Source of the DNA: Pipra filicauda | Lineage: Eukaryota > Chordata > Aves > Passeriformes > Pipridae | Direction of reading: 5' to 3' | Length of the DNA: 64,000 bases | NCBI RefSeq assembly: GCF_003945595.2 | Contig: NW_024104523.1 | Location: 62,001-126,000 of the forward strand | Part shown: in pieces, positions 22,691 through 60,810 of the stretch | Layout: each line of letters starts with the position of its first letter | Position numbering within the stretch: position 1 is the first letter of the stretch | Notes under the pieces: generated by a model | Database searches by the model: none | What the model was told of the DNA's origin: nothing | What the model saw: only the letters and a program-made list of their open reading frames with translations | Position numbers and translations under genes: made by a program

Positions 22691-24385
22691 TTCCTCAAGC
22701 TGCCTCTTCTTCGCCTGCGACGTCTCCGGTGTAGCTTTCTCCTCTCGATAGCGGATCCCACTTGCCTTTCAAGTCAAGCCTGGAGTATTTGGGTTGGCAG
22801 TGGTGGGGTTTTTCACAAGTCATTTTTGGCTCAGATGCAATGTGTCCCCTTTTTGAAAGCTCTCGGCTCAGTCCTCCTCTTTCTCTGTTTATTTATTGGG
22901 CTCTGCATCCCCTTTTGCATCGCAGGCCAGGAGCGGTGGTAGGAGAAGCCTCCTCGGGCTGGGGAAGGAGGGTGCTGCATGGCTTTTGTGGTGGTGGGGA
23001 CACTGCTGGGATGGTGGGGACATCTTCCCTCCCAGTGTGTCCCTGTTGACAGGGGCAACAACCCGGTCCGCAGACAGAGAGGAGCGATGGGAATGCAGGG
23101 CAGCCCTCCTCCATCCCAGGGTTGCTACCATGGACTCTTCTGAAGGCCCTGGGAATAACAGGGCCCCTAGAGATCCAAAGAAAACATTTACCTCTGCTTT
23201 GTGATTAACAAGAAGGGGGGTTGCAAGCCTCCAGCCCAGCTGCACGGGGGCTCTATATTACATACAGATGCCTTCTGCGAGCTCCTTCCCCATCCCCGGC
23301 CGGTAAAAGCAATATTGCCGAGGGAGTCGGAGGAGGTGAGGGCAGGGCTTTCAATTTGGTTTTACATTTACAAGGACCAGATGGCCTCGCTGGAGATGAT
23401 CTTTGATCTGGGACGCAGCCGGAGTCGGGCAAAGATTTTTTTTTTCTTTTTTTTGCTCCCTTTTTAATCTCCTCTCTGGTTCTGACGGGGGCCTCTCTTG
23501 CAGGAGCAGGGGGAGCTGTGCGTCCTTCTGTCTGGCCGGTGTACTGTGGGGCTGGGTGTCAACCCCCCTCTGCCCCAGGGCACTGCCAAACCCTGGAGGT
23601 GGGTGAGCTTGGTGGTAAAGCCCTGAGTGAGGTTGTCTGAGGTAGAAGGCAGAGCCGGATCCCGTTACACCACCGCCCCGCAGCACGGAAATCTGCGTCA
23701 ACAGCCTCTTGCATGGAATATAATTAAACACACACAGGCACCTCGAAACAGAAATGTCACTAATTGATCCTTTTTAATTATTGTTCCCATTTTCTCTGGT
23801 GTCTCGCACCCTTCCAGCAGCGCGGAGGTGCGGGGGCTCTCTCCTCCCATCTTGCCTTGCCAGTTTTGGGTTTCTTTCTTCCCCCCACATGTTTTGAATG
23901 GAGCGGGAGTGAAGGCATCCGATCCTATTTCACAAGCGCTTGGACTCTTGCAGCACTCTCCCTCCTGTCCAAACAGATCGTTTACAGAAGGGGCCTCTAT
24001 TTAAAGAAGGAACTGAACGTTCAGAGCTGTTTTCTGGCCTTAAAACGCTGCCGACCGGCTGTTGCCTTTCAAAGAGTCGGGCTTTGTCTGGCGCGCTCGA
24101 GGACCGCGTTTGACGCCAGGCTCAGCAGGTCGGCACGGTGGTGCGAGGGACTGAGCATCGTGCAGAAAATGTGCTCGTTTGTTTGCCTGGGATCATTGTA
24201 TCGCAGCAAAGTTGTGTTCAGGATAGCGTGTCTTAGCCCTGGGAGCTTGATGGACTGTCTAGGCTTGGGCAAACCTGACCTCTCTGCGGTGTTGTGAGTG
24301 GGACAAGCTTGGAAACCGAGCGAATGGAAGAGGAGCATTCAGGTAGTTTTTGAGGGGTTTTCTGTATGGCGTAGAGAGAAAGACC
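22690..24385. other. PBX1: Intron 2, unique stretch with candidate element 23680-24300
   Basis: 22690-23400 is ordinary. 23430-23465 is T-rich. 23690-23800 is TAAT-rich (ATATAATTAAAC, CTTTTTAATTATTG), and 23920-24290 is unusually CpG-containing unique sequence with an open frame of 177 codons (23764-24297) that has no recognisable domain. I read it as noncoding. Confidence 0.4.
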
Positions 24386-24528
24386 TAGAATCATAGAATC
24401 ATTTAGGTTGGAAAAGACCTTTAAGGTCAAATCCAGCCATTAGCCCAGCACTGCCAACCCTGCCACTAAACCATGTCCTTAAGTGCCACATCTACATGTC
24501 TTTTAATACCTCCAGGGATGGTGACTTG
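24386..24528 (-). mobile_element. CR1 LINE 3'-end fragment
   Basis: The plus strand begins TAGAATCATAGAATCATTTA, the reverse complement of the CR1 terminal ATTCTATGA repeat, followed by GGTTGGAAAAGACCTTTAAG and the characteristic ACTAAACCATGTCC...TCTTTTAATACCTCCAGGGATGG. The match stops at about 24528. The element is about 140 bp and 5'-truncated, in antisense to PBX1. Confidence 0.93.
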
Positions 24529-27500
24529 TGCATAAGTCTGCAAGGATTTACAGGAACATTTAGTTCTGGAGAGTTGTGGTACTTCAAAAGCACAGGGGTG
24601 ACATGCATCCAGGCTCTGGGGAGGCTGGCTCTGGTCCTGCCTTAACTGACATCTGTAACACTGAAAGTAGATGCCTGAAATTGTCCAGTTGCTGATGTGT
24701 TGCATCTAAATGGTGGCTACATTACACTACAGGAGCTGGAGTGGAATTTCCAATACCCCTGGTTGTGCTTTCTTCATGTGCTTTGCGCTTGACCTGTCCT
24801 CATAGGCATACAGCTCACTTTCAGATTTGTCATTGAAAAGGTTTTTAATTGCCTGCTGTCATGGCTGGGGAGACATGGATGTGTGGAGGGATGGTTTCTA
24901 ATGCTTCTGGAACAGGAGACTGTCTCAGGGAAGAGCAGAGTCCAACCTCCATAAGGCAGACTCTGGTCCATGGCTGACCTCAGAGGAGATGGTCACCGAT
25001 GGTAGAACTTCGTACTCAGCAGTGGCTACAGTCTCCCCTTTGCCAGGGCAGTAGGTTTCCTACTGCAAAGTCCATTCCTTATGGGTGGAGAATCCTTGCT
25101 TCATAGTTCCTTCTTGCTTCTCTCTTGTCTATATGCACCAAAAAAATGGTATTCTGTTCCTGCAGCCACCTTCTCCAAGCACCCAGGCTGCCTTCAAGTG
25201 ATCAGAAGATTGACAAGGGCCACGCTCAGCTCTTGGGCTGCACCAGGAGTTTGCTGCTGGAAATGGGAAGGTGGTTCTGGGCAGAGACTGTGCCCATAAG
25301 CAGGAGACGGGGAGATCCCTTGGCAGTGGAGGGAGAGGACATGGCCCCAGGACACTTTGCAGTGGGAGCAGTTCCATGTGTGTCCCAGCTTTTGTAAAGA
25401 TGTCTGTTGTTCTGTGCTGCCCACTTTGTCAGAGAGAAAGGGAGGGAAAAACCAGTGTATTCTCTGTGATGGCTTGGCTCTCCTATATTGCACAAGATCC
25501 CAAGTCTAGCCCATGGCAAGGCCATCAACTTGGCTACAGAGCAGCAGCACTCTCAGATGTGTGATAGGCAGTGGGTACCTTCAGAGTATTTAGCAAACCC
25601 GAGACTTGAGTGGGACATTGCCATCTAACGAGCTCCAAGCCAGCTTTCCTTGGACAGAGTCTCACAGGTCATCTTTTTTGAAGGATGGCAGGAGAAGAGA
25701 ATCTGAAATGCAGCTTTTCAGCTTGGGTTCCTGCCAGTCTTTTTTCACTTATGACTTTCATGCCCCAGCCACTTTGTGCATTGAGCAGCCATTCGCAGAG
25801 GCAGTGTGTCCAGGGGAGATGACCTTTGGAGAGGGGAGCAGGTTGGAAAGGCAGCTTCCTTCTGGGGGAAAACCTCTCTTTGTTTGTTCTCGGGTTTCAG
25901 GGCTTGGCCCAGGGGAAGGGGGGGGTGGAGGAGGTGGGGGGGAGTGGTCAAACTGGGACCCTTGTCCTCAGAGGAGCTCTGGAGGCCCCGGCTTCTCATT
26001 AACAGATTCAGCTCATTCAAAGGACCCACTTCTTTTCAGCAAAGAGAATTCATATGCAAAGCACCGCGCAGATCCCAGCCCAACTGGCGTTCAGAAAGGG
26101 GGTTTATGGCTGGACCTGACCTGGGAGCAATCCCATCTTTTGTTTGCTGATTTGTTCCTGTAGGGCTTAGGGAGCCCCAAGTCTCCAGGCGTGACAAGCG
26201 CCAGGTCTGAGCCATCTCCTGAGGTGGGGACAACGACTTACTCTGTCTCTCAGTGACCATTTGTGCTCTTGGTGGTGCAGGGGCAGCTTGGGTCCATCAC
26301 CCAGACTCCACCAGGAGAAGGTGAAGTCCTGGCACAGGAGGTCTTGAAGGCACTGAGGCTTTTCTCCATGGTATATGGTCCTCTCCTGGCCAGGCCAGCC
26401 TGTGGTCAGTCATCCGAGTCACATCTTCTGCTCAAATCTGGCCCAGCAGCAGAGCAGCACTGAATCTCACTCTACTTTCCTTTAACTCCTGCCACTGCTG
26501 CTCTGAGCAACTGGAGGTTGGTCCTGGTCCTGGTGGGATAGAGGAGGGTGGGATGGGGGAGGCTGGGTGACCGTGCACAGTGTCTCCCTTATGGTGTGGT
26601 TGGTGTGGCTGGAGAATTTGAAACCTGCTGGGGTTTGCCTGTGCAGATAAGGAATTGATTCCACTTCATGGCTGTAACTGGAGCCTGCTAATCCTGCCCT
26701 GTTTAGGAAAGGGAAAACTGCTTTGTGAGATAAGCTGAGTGTGGGATTGCTCTAGCCAGCTTCAGCATCACTCCCCAGCATCAGCCTGTTTCAGGGATGC
26801 ATGAGGTGCTCAGTGGGATGGGAAGGGAACCTGTGTGCGGGCCAACACTTATCCGTGCTCTTCCAAGGGCAGAGTGCCAATAGGACAGGGTTGAGCCCTC
26901 GGTGCCCAGAGTTCAGCCCTGGTGTGATGGATTGGTTGCAGAGTGTTACTGGGCGAGATGAAGCTGATTTGCCTGATTAGGTGGAGTTGTGAGGGTCTGC
27001 TGCTCCATGGACGTGGCAGAGGTGGCTTGGCAGCTGCTGTGACTGGGCAGGGAGGAGGTCATTTGTCCACTGGGGGGGTGGTTGGCCTTGATTGCCTTGT
27101 TTTTAATTTTTGCAAGCACTTACATCCTGCTTGGCAATCTGTGTGTGGTGCAAGAGGTTCAATCAGCTCTGGCTCTGAGTGCTACCTGTCCCCAGATTTC
27201 AGGTGTGAAAATTACAGCTGGGAGTTTTGCTGCCGAAGCCAATGGGAGTTGACCACCAGCCTGCAGTGAAGCATCCATGAGGAAAACATGGCTTGTGGGG
27301 TCAGGACTACAAAGAGAAAATTAGAAAATACTTAAATTTGATCCACTGTGTTTCAGTCAACAATGATGTAGCAATAACTGAGCATGTGGGGCCGGTGTCA
27401 GAAGTTTCCTTACCAGGCTCAGTTACTACCCATGAGCTAAACTGGTCGGCAGGAGCAGGATACAGGGAAGGACTGGAAAGACAAGCTCATCTGTGTTCAT

Positions 27501-29149
27501 TCAGCTTCCCCACGGAGTCACATTTCATGGAGAATCTGGTTTTCAGTAATCACAGCAACATTGTGCCTTATTTTTGTGGCTATTTTAGATCGTTGTCCAG
27601 TTTGGGGGGGGATATTCTTTTCCATCCCAGTGTGTTAGTAATAATTTTCCAGACCTTTTGATCATTTTGTAGCTAGATCCTCGCTCGCTATGGCAACCCA
27701 TTTGGCATTTGGGATGGGGTTAGGAAAAAACTGGTGCAGACTCTTTACCAGTTCTATGAAATAAGTGTTTCTCTTCTGCAGCTTCGGTGGCACATGCAAG
27801 CTGCATCCTCCTGAAGTGATGGAGAGCTGCTGCTGGGAGCTGAGAAACTTTTTGACATGTGATAAATTCCCTTCTCCTGTTTCCCACACCCCAAAATTAA
27901 GGTTGTTTCTTTTTTTTTTTTAATTTGTGTTGGATTCAGCAAATAACTTGGACACCCTCCACCCCGGAAAGGTGGGAAGTTACTGCTTTTTAAAGCAGTT
28001 TGATTGGTTTGAAATCAACACAAATTTTTATTAGGAAAAAAAAGAGAGGGGGGGGGGAAATGGTAACATGAAGTGGGAGGGGATTTCATTTTTGATTTAG
28101 GAAGCATTTTTGATTGATCTGAATTTGGGTTGCGACGCAAGTTCTCAAACTGGTGGTGGGTAGAGGAGAGCTGGGGGAAGTGACACTGCCCTGAGCATCT
28201 GATGCTTCTGCTGTTGTTCATGGCCTTGGTTGGGTCTCCATTTGGGTTCATTGGCCATGGCTGGAGCTACATGAACTATTGCTCTGAACTGATGTGACTT
28301 GCTCCCACCTCTCTGGGAGTATTTTATCACAGTTTTATGGACTCAAGGAACGCTTCTCCACCTTTAAAAGCATCTCTCACAAAATAGTTTGAGTGCTCTG
28401 TTTCCAAAGAGCCCTGAAGGACACTCCTGTGTTGGGAGATGAGGTGGGTTTGCAGTGGTACAGGGTGGCTTTGTAAGTGCTTCTGGGTGCAAGCCTCTTT
28501 CTTGATTTGTTGCTGGGATTTTTGGTTTGTTTTATGGCTGTGAAAATTGGTGGCAGAAACGGCCCATCAGTTTCACAGAGTTCCTCCTTTTTCTGGGAAA
28601 GAAATAAATAAGTAGATGCACAAAAAGCCATTTTGCCAGCTGAATTTTTCCATGCCTCATCTCACGGCAGCCTGTTTTGGAAAATCTGAGCAAAAATCTG
28701 TTCATCCATTTGTAAGCTCTGGAAAGACTGGAGTGAGGAGGGGAACTTTTAATGTCAATTATAAGAAAAAAACATGAGCTTCTCTTAATTTCTGCTCCCT
28801 GGAAGGGCGTGTGTCAGTGTGTTTAGAAATTCTAGCTTCTATTCATGTTGGAAATAGGTATTTGCATTTTGGTGTTGATTTTTCTCAGTGGCTTTATGTA
28901 GATGTGATGAATATATCCAGACAAGGTCTAAATCCCTGTGATTGCTTGACAGTGAAATGCTCCACCTTGGTTACCAAGACTGTGATTCCCATTTAAGATG
29001 GACATCGTGTGCTTTGCCAAGAAGGCATTTACGTTGCTGTGTCATGTGGGCCCTTGACTTGGCAGTGTGAAGAATCAGCTAGAGGTGCTTTAGCATCCTC
29101 CACAAAGCTCTGAGGGTTTATTTTGACAAATAGGCAACTTTTTATTTAA
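24529..29149. other. PBX1: Intron 2, long ordinary stretch between CR1 fragments
   Basis: About 4.6 kb of unique sequence. 25915-25945 is a G-rich run; 27280-27660 and 27900-28130 are AT-rich. No gene and no convincing element is seen. Confidence 0.5.
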
Positions 29150-29355
29150 TGAGAGAGCTGTGAGGGTGGGGAGGCCCTGGCACAGGTTGCCCAGAGAAAC
29201 TGTGGCTGCCCCATCCCTGGAAATGTCCAAGGCCAGGTTGGATGGGGCTTTGAGCAACCTAGTCTGGTGGAAGGTGTCCTTGCCTGTGGCATGGACTTGG
29301 AATGAGATGATATTTAAGATTCCTTCCAACCCAAACCGTTCTGAGATTCTGTGAT
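29150..29355 (+). mobile_element. CR1 LINE 3' fragment, sense orientation
   Basis: It reads GGCACAGGTTGCCCAGAGAA, CCATCCCTGGAAATGTCCAA and GGCCAGGTTGGATGGGGCTT, then ends TTCCTTCCAACCCAAACCGT followed by a degenerate terminal repeat TTCTGAGATTCTGTGA. This is the 3' end of CR1 in the same direction as PBX1. The 5' border is uncertain by some 30 bp. Confidence 0.93.
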
Positions 29356-32269
29356 AAGATCAAAAACACTGAGTTTTCATTGGTGTGGGGGATTTGCTGT
29401 TGCAGAAAAAAGTAGGCTGCAAACATGCTTGCATTGGAAAAAACCCCAGGAGTTTAGGTAGGTGCATGGAGTTTGGGGCCTTTTCTGCACAGAGAAAGTT
29501 TGGGAAGAGCAGCTCAAGCCCATGGCGTCATGAGTCAATCGAGGAAGCAAACCCCAACTCTCCTGACTTGCTTGCAGCTACACATACGAGTACAAGGAGG
29601 ATGCAGCCAGCCTGCTGCAAGCCACTGAGCATGTAACTGTCCTCAAACATGAGGCAAACGGGAATATTCTTGTCCCAAGTTCAGTGCTGTTGATCTTCAG
29701 CATTCACAAATGTAGTCTCAGGCTCCAGGGAATATTGAGATGGGCTTAAAAGAAGGTGATTAGTTACTGGTTTTGTTAGGAGGGACATTTGCTGGCATTG
29801 TGGCTGTCTCTGTGTTTACTGGCTGTTGTTTTAGACCTGGAGGTGTAAAAACATATGTTTAACAAAAACAACATTTTCCAGTGAGCTTGTGTGACTCCTG
29901 AAGCTGCATCTCCCCAAGCTCATGTTGGTGATGGTGGCTAAATTGCAAAAGGTTGGAAGAGGGCTGATGTTCCAGGTGTGCTTTGAAACCAGGCTGGGCA
30001 CTGTGTGGGTCTGTGCAGGAGTTTTGAGGTTCCCAGGGAGGAGCTGCAAAGCCTTCCTTGGCTGCACCACCCCTCAGGGGCACCCAGCGGTCCAGGAAAG
30101 GGGTTAGGTGTCATTGGTGGCAGATGAGTGTCTTGGTGGGGAAGGAGGCATCTCATCCCACAGTGAGAGCAGCTCCACCAGTGCCCGGCATCTCTGGTTT
30201 CCCCATGGGAAGGTCACGCCAAAGGCCAGCTCAGCCCAACAAGGGAATTGTCTATCTGCCTCTCCTGAAACTCTGTTGTTGGGTGGGTTGTTTCCACCCC
30301 CACCCCCTCGCCTCCCCCACGGTACATCTTAGGCACAGTGGAGGCAGGAAAGAAAACCCTTCTGAAAATCACAACGTAATTACTCCCATCTGCTCCGGCA
30401 CTGCTTCCCATTTCTGCCTGCCAGGATGCTTGTCTCCGATGCTAAGTAGCACATTATTTTTGATAAGTTGCAATCATTTACTTGAAATCTCCTTCTCCTT
30501 TAAAATGTCCCCCTGGAAAGGCAATTCAGCAAGTTGGGAATGGGCAGAAACAACCATGAGAAAACTCCTTCAGAAGCAGCCGAGCTCGGGCAGGAGGGCA
30601 AACGCTCCTCCCGAACTCCTCAAAGCCACCCAGCAGGTTTCTTGGTAGGGTGGCTTTGTTTAAACACCCAGCTACTGGGTCCAGCCCTTGGCTGGGGGTG
30701 TCAGCAAATGGGGCTGCAGAGGAACTGCCAGCTCATGTCATTATCGGGAATCTTAACCTGGCAGTCACAGGAATTTCACGGGACCACGCTTCTGGCTGCT
30801 GAGGTCAGCGGAGAACAGCCACACCAGCCCTGGGGAACCTCTTCCTTCCTTGTCGCAGCCTAGATTGGCATTCACTGTATCTTCTTCTTCCAAGATGTTC
30901 CCACTGCATCCCTGCAGAGGCTGTTCCCACTGCTCCACCTTGCCTTAACCTCTTCTGGTGTCTCCTGCTTCGTCTTTGGCTTCCACCCCAGAAGTCCTGG
31001 CTGGCACCTAACTGGGATGAGCACACCCAAGGAGAGACATGAGAATGAGAAGTGGTAGGGAGTGTGATACCACTACAGCCTGCAGCCTCTTGTGAGGGTA
31101 TATATCCCATGCTGGGAGTCTGGCTGGGACAGCCCCATGTTTCCCACATCCCCTCAGTTTAAGGACACTGACCACAGCAGGATAAACTGCTCCTTCTAGA
31201 AGAAAAGTGGAGCTTGAAAGTTTGAGCATCCTTTTCTGTCGTCTACTGCTCAGCCACAGTCTCCTGCTAAGCTTCTGCCATCACCCCCAGCATGATTGCC
31301 TTTGTAATGTAGTTCTTCTGGTGTTGACTGCACACCTCTAATCTGGAGGGTTTGGAAGGGGTTGGGAGAAAAGAGTTACTAAGTGGAAGCATTTTGGCAT
31401 GGCCTTGGAGAAGAGAGGTAGCTGTGTGCTTGACTCCTGCACTTTTCATATTCCTTTGGGAAAATGCTGTCAGGAAAATGGAGTAAATAAGGAAGGGGAG
31501 GGTGGCATAGAGGACCAGAGGAATTTGGTACCCTCCTTCGTGGATTTCTTAGGTGTCTTCACAACCCCAGACCATCCCCAGAGTGCTGTCCATTCCAAAG
31601 GCATTCGGCAAGGGCTGTTTCTCCTGCCCTGTGCCCCCCACCCTGGCTGTACCTCAGACTGTGTGGCTGCCCCACCACCCCCACCACACAGGTACTGTGG
31701 TGTGGAGACACAGACACATATGGAGTGCTGGCTGCCCAACTCATGTGAACATGGAACTGGCTGCTCTGCAGCTGCTCCTTGGAGATGCTGGTGGGAAGCA
31801 TCTTGAAGGATGTGGAAGCTTTGGTGACTCGATGCAGTTTCCACCCTGCATCCCTGAACTGCAGGGCAGACAAGGAGCCAGGAAGCTATTTTTGTCTTTG
31901 TCTTCTCACCTGCTTCTCTGAGGTCAGTCCTGCTGCCACTTCCCTGTGTCCTGCACTGCAGCCACACCACCAGCCCAGAACTAGGACTTGTCAACGTACT
32001 CTGAACCCCATGGCTATGATACCTTCCTCAAGAGGGAGAAGGAGTAAGTGTGTGAACTGGGAACCATTTCCCAGCTGCTGGAACAGGTCTCTGTGACCCT
32101 GGTGACATCCACGACCGGACTGCAGGCTGGTGGCTCGATGGTCCCCAGCTGCTCCCACTGCTGCCATGGGAGGTGGTGACCCTGTGACAGGGATGCTCCT
32201 CGGTTCCGCTCCACGATCAGCCGGGCAGGGACAAGGCACATGGCTTGGGTTTGCTTTTAAAATGCACCC
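29356..32269. other. PBX1: Intron 2, unique stretch
   Basis: Mostly ordinary unique sequence. 30360-30520 is an AT-rich block (ATTATTTTTGATAAGTTGC) that could be a conserved element. Open frames of up to about 196 codons (30058-30648) have no family resemblance. Confidence 0.45.
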
Positions 32270-32345
32270 ACATATATATGTGTGTATATATATAACATAC
32301 ATATATATATTTGCGTATGTGTGTATGTATATATTTACATATAAA
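32270..32345 (+). repeat. TA/TG microsatellite
   Basis: Interleaved TATATA, TGTGTA and CATACATA units over about 75 bp. Confidence 0.9.
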
Positions 32346-32510
32346 AACCCATCTTGATCAGTGGGGGACCTGGGCGAGGGCCGAGCACCATCTAGTGGCT
32401 TATGCCGTGGCTCTGGGAGCTGCCAAGCCAGCAGGAAAGCAGCCAAGGACAGAAAGTCTTGCATGAATTTTCCTCCCCCCAGCTGCCAGTCGCTCTCTTT
32501 CTTCTTGTTC

Positions 32511-32555
32511 TTCCTTTTTTTTCCTTTTTTTTCCTTTTTTTCCCCCCCTTTTCTT
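32511..32555 (+). repeat. T/C homopurine-pyrimidine tract
   Basis: TTCCTTTTTT units repeated about three times, ending in CCCCCC. The tract is pure pyrimidine on the plus strand. Confidence 0.85.
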
Positions 32556-58009
<25,454 letters not shown>

Positions 58010-60450
58010 TCTCCCAGCAAATTGCATCCCTGGCTGAGCCGGCCCCGGCGGGGGCGGGAGGGGAGGGGGCCTCTCCTAACACCGCAGCAGTCAGACTGGA
58101 GGTGAACCCAATCAGCACACACAAGAAGACTCCTTCTCTTCTCTTCTCTTCGTCGGGATGCTTTTTTCAGCCAATCTGGACACTTCTTTATACTCTCTTC
58201 CCTTTCTTTTCTGGGTAGAAGCCGCTCTTCCCCCTCCCCACTACCGCCACAACACCACTCCCTCCCCCTCGCCCCTTCCCACCGAAGGATATGTCAACAG
58301 GTAGAAGGATTTTAAGGAGGAAAAACAAAAATCCACAGCCACCTCACAAACCAACCCCAGACCAGTGTACAGCCTCACACTCCGTGTCTTTCTGAGGAGC
58401 CACGAACGTCCCTCAGTCACGTCTCGCTCCCTCACTGGCAGGCAGCCCCCTCGCCCCCCTGTCTCTCATGCTACCTCTCCGTAGGGAATTGCCACCACAG
58501 GCCTGCTGCCACCTCGTCTCTGCTGGCCCCAGCATCGCCTCCCGTGCCCAGCCCTGCCTCGGTGAGCTGTCCCTCGGGCACCACGGTGACAGGGCGGGTG
58601 GGCACAGCCCCTGTGCACGTAGAAGGAGCCAGTGTGCTCCCCTTCATTTCCAGTAGGTACCAGCCCATTCCCAGCCTGGGGAAACTGCCAGCAGTTCCCG
58701 GTCCCTGCCCTACTCTGCCACACATCCCACTGGCTGCTGTGAGCTGGATGAGCCAGGAAAGGAGGCAGAGGCAGGTGAGAAACAGCCATCGCTGATAACA
58801 AGTCGCTGAGCACCTCCGTGGAAGTGTGTGGGATCAGGCATGGATAGTCCATGGGACCCCAGCAGTTTTCCCACAGCACCTAGGGAGGCTGGTGGTGGAC
58901 TTTTCCTGGTGAGGAGAGTGTCACAGGGTGCTGACTCATGTTTCCAGGAGTGTGCCATGGTGTGGGAGAGGAGGAGGTGGGTTCCCCAGTGCAGGCAGGA
59001 CTTGCAGGGGTTTGTGCCACCCTCTGCATTCCCAAAGCCCTGCCGAGCTGGCAGCGAGGGACAGGCAGCAGGATCCCAGAATCTGGATGTGGTGGGCTGA
59101 GCGTGTTGGATGCTTTTGGTTACAGTGCCACAGGTTTGCTTGAGGGCAAAGCCCTCAAGGATGAGTGGGTGCCTCCCTTGGGGATGCCTTTCTGCTGTGA
59201 AGGGGCTGGTTTTATCCCAAGAGTTACTCTGAACAGTGACCACAGGAGAAATCATGGGATTTTCTGCCCAGCTTTTCTGATCCACTGTTTGGACAGGCAG
59301 TGGTTGCTGGTAATCAAGGCTTCATCCTGCTGAAACGCCCCTTCAGGTGGCTGATGCTGGGAGGACATGGCTTTCGTGGAAAAGCAGGGAGAGGCAGCAC
59401 CAGTTTCCCTGGGCTAAGCTTTGTGCCAGGGTGGTACTTTTGGCCGTCGGTTCTTCCAGCGGGCACGAGGAAGCTGAGCCAGCCCGCAGCAAGACCCTGG
59501 GTGTCGTGGGGACTGGTGTGGGTGCAGCATGCCTGGCACCTTGTGATGGATCCCATTACCTCTTGGCTGCATCTCATGCTTTTGAATGTCCGTGCCCACC
59601 CTGCTTGTGCTGGTCTTGAGGTGGGAACTGCCAGCACAGAGCAGCATTAAGCAAGAACTGTTTAAAGCTCTGCCAAAAAAATTTTCACCCTTTTGCTGGA
59701 AAAGATAATGGTCCTTGGCTTGCAGGGCACAGCAGTGGTGTGCCCACAGCTCTGACACACTGTCACCTTGCAACGCAGGGGCTTCGTGTGTCCAACAGTG
59801 AGACACTTTCTGCTCCTTTTGCATCCATGCCAGGGATGGGGACCCTATGGCAGAGTGGGATGCTACATGCGAGGTCTAGGGCTGCCTCCCAGCTGTGGTA
59901 AGAGCACTGAGAAGGTTGTTTCCCTGCAAGGACAGTTTTGTGCTGCCCACCTTCCCCAGCCCTGCACCTTCCTGCATTCCCCCTCCTCCTCCTCCCGTGG
60001 CCTCCCTCAGTGCTGCCTTTTGTCCACTTCTAGCTTGTTTTACACAAAACTGTTCTGGCAAAGTGTTTCAGGGATGTGGGACTGGGTTAGGTCTGTTCTC
60101 TGGAGCAGCAGCAGTGCCGTGCCTGCAGGAATGGCACGGTCCCTCCTGGGAACCAGCTGGGAATGAGCTGAAACCACCTGCTCACCAGAGCCAGCCCATG
60201 CCGGGGCTGCCTTCCCCTGCCCTGCAGCCACTGCCCCTCCTGCCTGTCCCCCTGCCCGTGGCACCCCCTGCCTGGGCCAGGCACTCACTCCTCCATGGTA
60301 CTTTGCAAATCACCTCCTGGATTCCCCAGTTGGTCCCTCCAGTTTGCGTTGGCGTAGCTGCTTGCTTGCCTTTTTCTTTGCTTTTTTTATTTTTGGGTTT
60401 TGTTTCTCCTCCCCATTCTCCTCCCCTACTCCAGCCCTGAGTGTTGTGGG

Positions 60451-60627
60451 GTTTTTTTTCTTCTTTTTTTAATTTTTTTTTTTTTTTCTGCCCAGAAAAA
60501 CCTGACTTCGATACCAAAAAAAACAAACAAAACAAAAAAGAAAAAAAAAACCACAAAAAAAACACAAACAAAAAAAAACCTGCAGAAACTCAAAAAAAAT
60601 AAAAATTAAAAAAAAATCACAAAAAAA
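60451..60627 (+). repeat. T-rich then A-rich tract pair in the 3'UTR
   Basis: A T-rich block (60451-60487) is followed after about 27 nt by a long A-rich block (60514-60627). In the mRNA the two could pair into a long U:A helix. The A block is also an internal oligo-dT priming hazard. Confidence 0.75.
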
Positions 60628-60796
60628 ACTCGACGATTCTTTCAGCTTTATTAACATTTTCCATTGTTTCTTGCGATTTGTGTCTCGTTCTTTGTAGTAT
60701 TGATGATAACGAACATTTGATAATGAATGTTCTTGTATATTCAGATAAAGGAGAAAAAAAAAACCAAAAACGCAGTCGGAATTTAATAGTGTTTAT

Positions 60797-60810
60797 AATA
60801 AAAGAATAAA
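60797..60810 (+). promoter_or_regulatory. PBX1: Possible proximal poly(A) signal pair
   Basis: Two AATAAA hexamers at 60797-60802 and 60805-60810, 8 nt apart, about 2.8 kb after the stop codon. A T-rich CTGTTCTTTCTGTGG stretch follows about 50 nt downstream. Use would give a 3'UTR about 1.6 kb shorter. This is inference from the signal only. Confidence 0.4.

Noticed and set aside
24013..24024. Perfect 12-bp palindrome CTGAACGTTCAG
   Set aside because: About 15 perfect 12-bp palindromes are expected in a window of this size.
23764..24297. Plus-strand open frame of 177 codons
   Set aside because: Mixed composition with no family resemblance, and no splice or promoter context. More likely a noncoding element with few stops.
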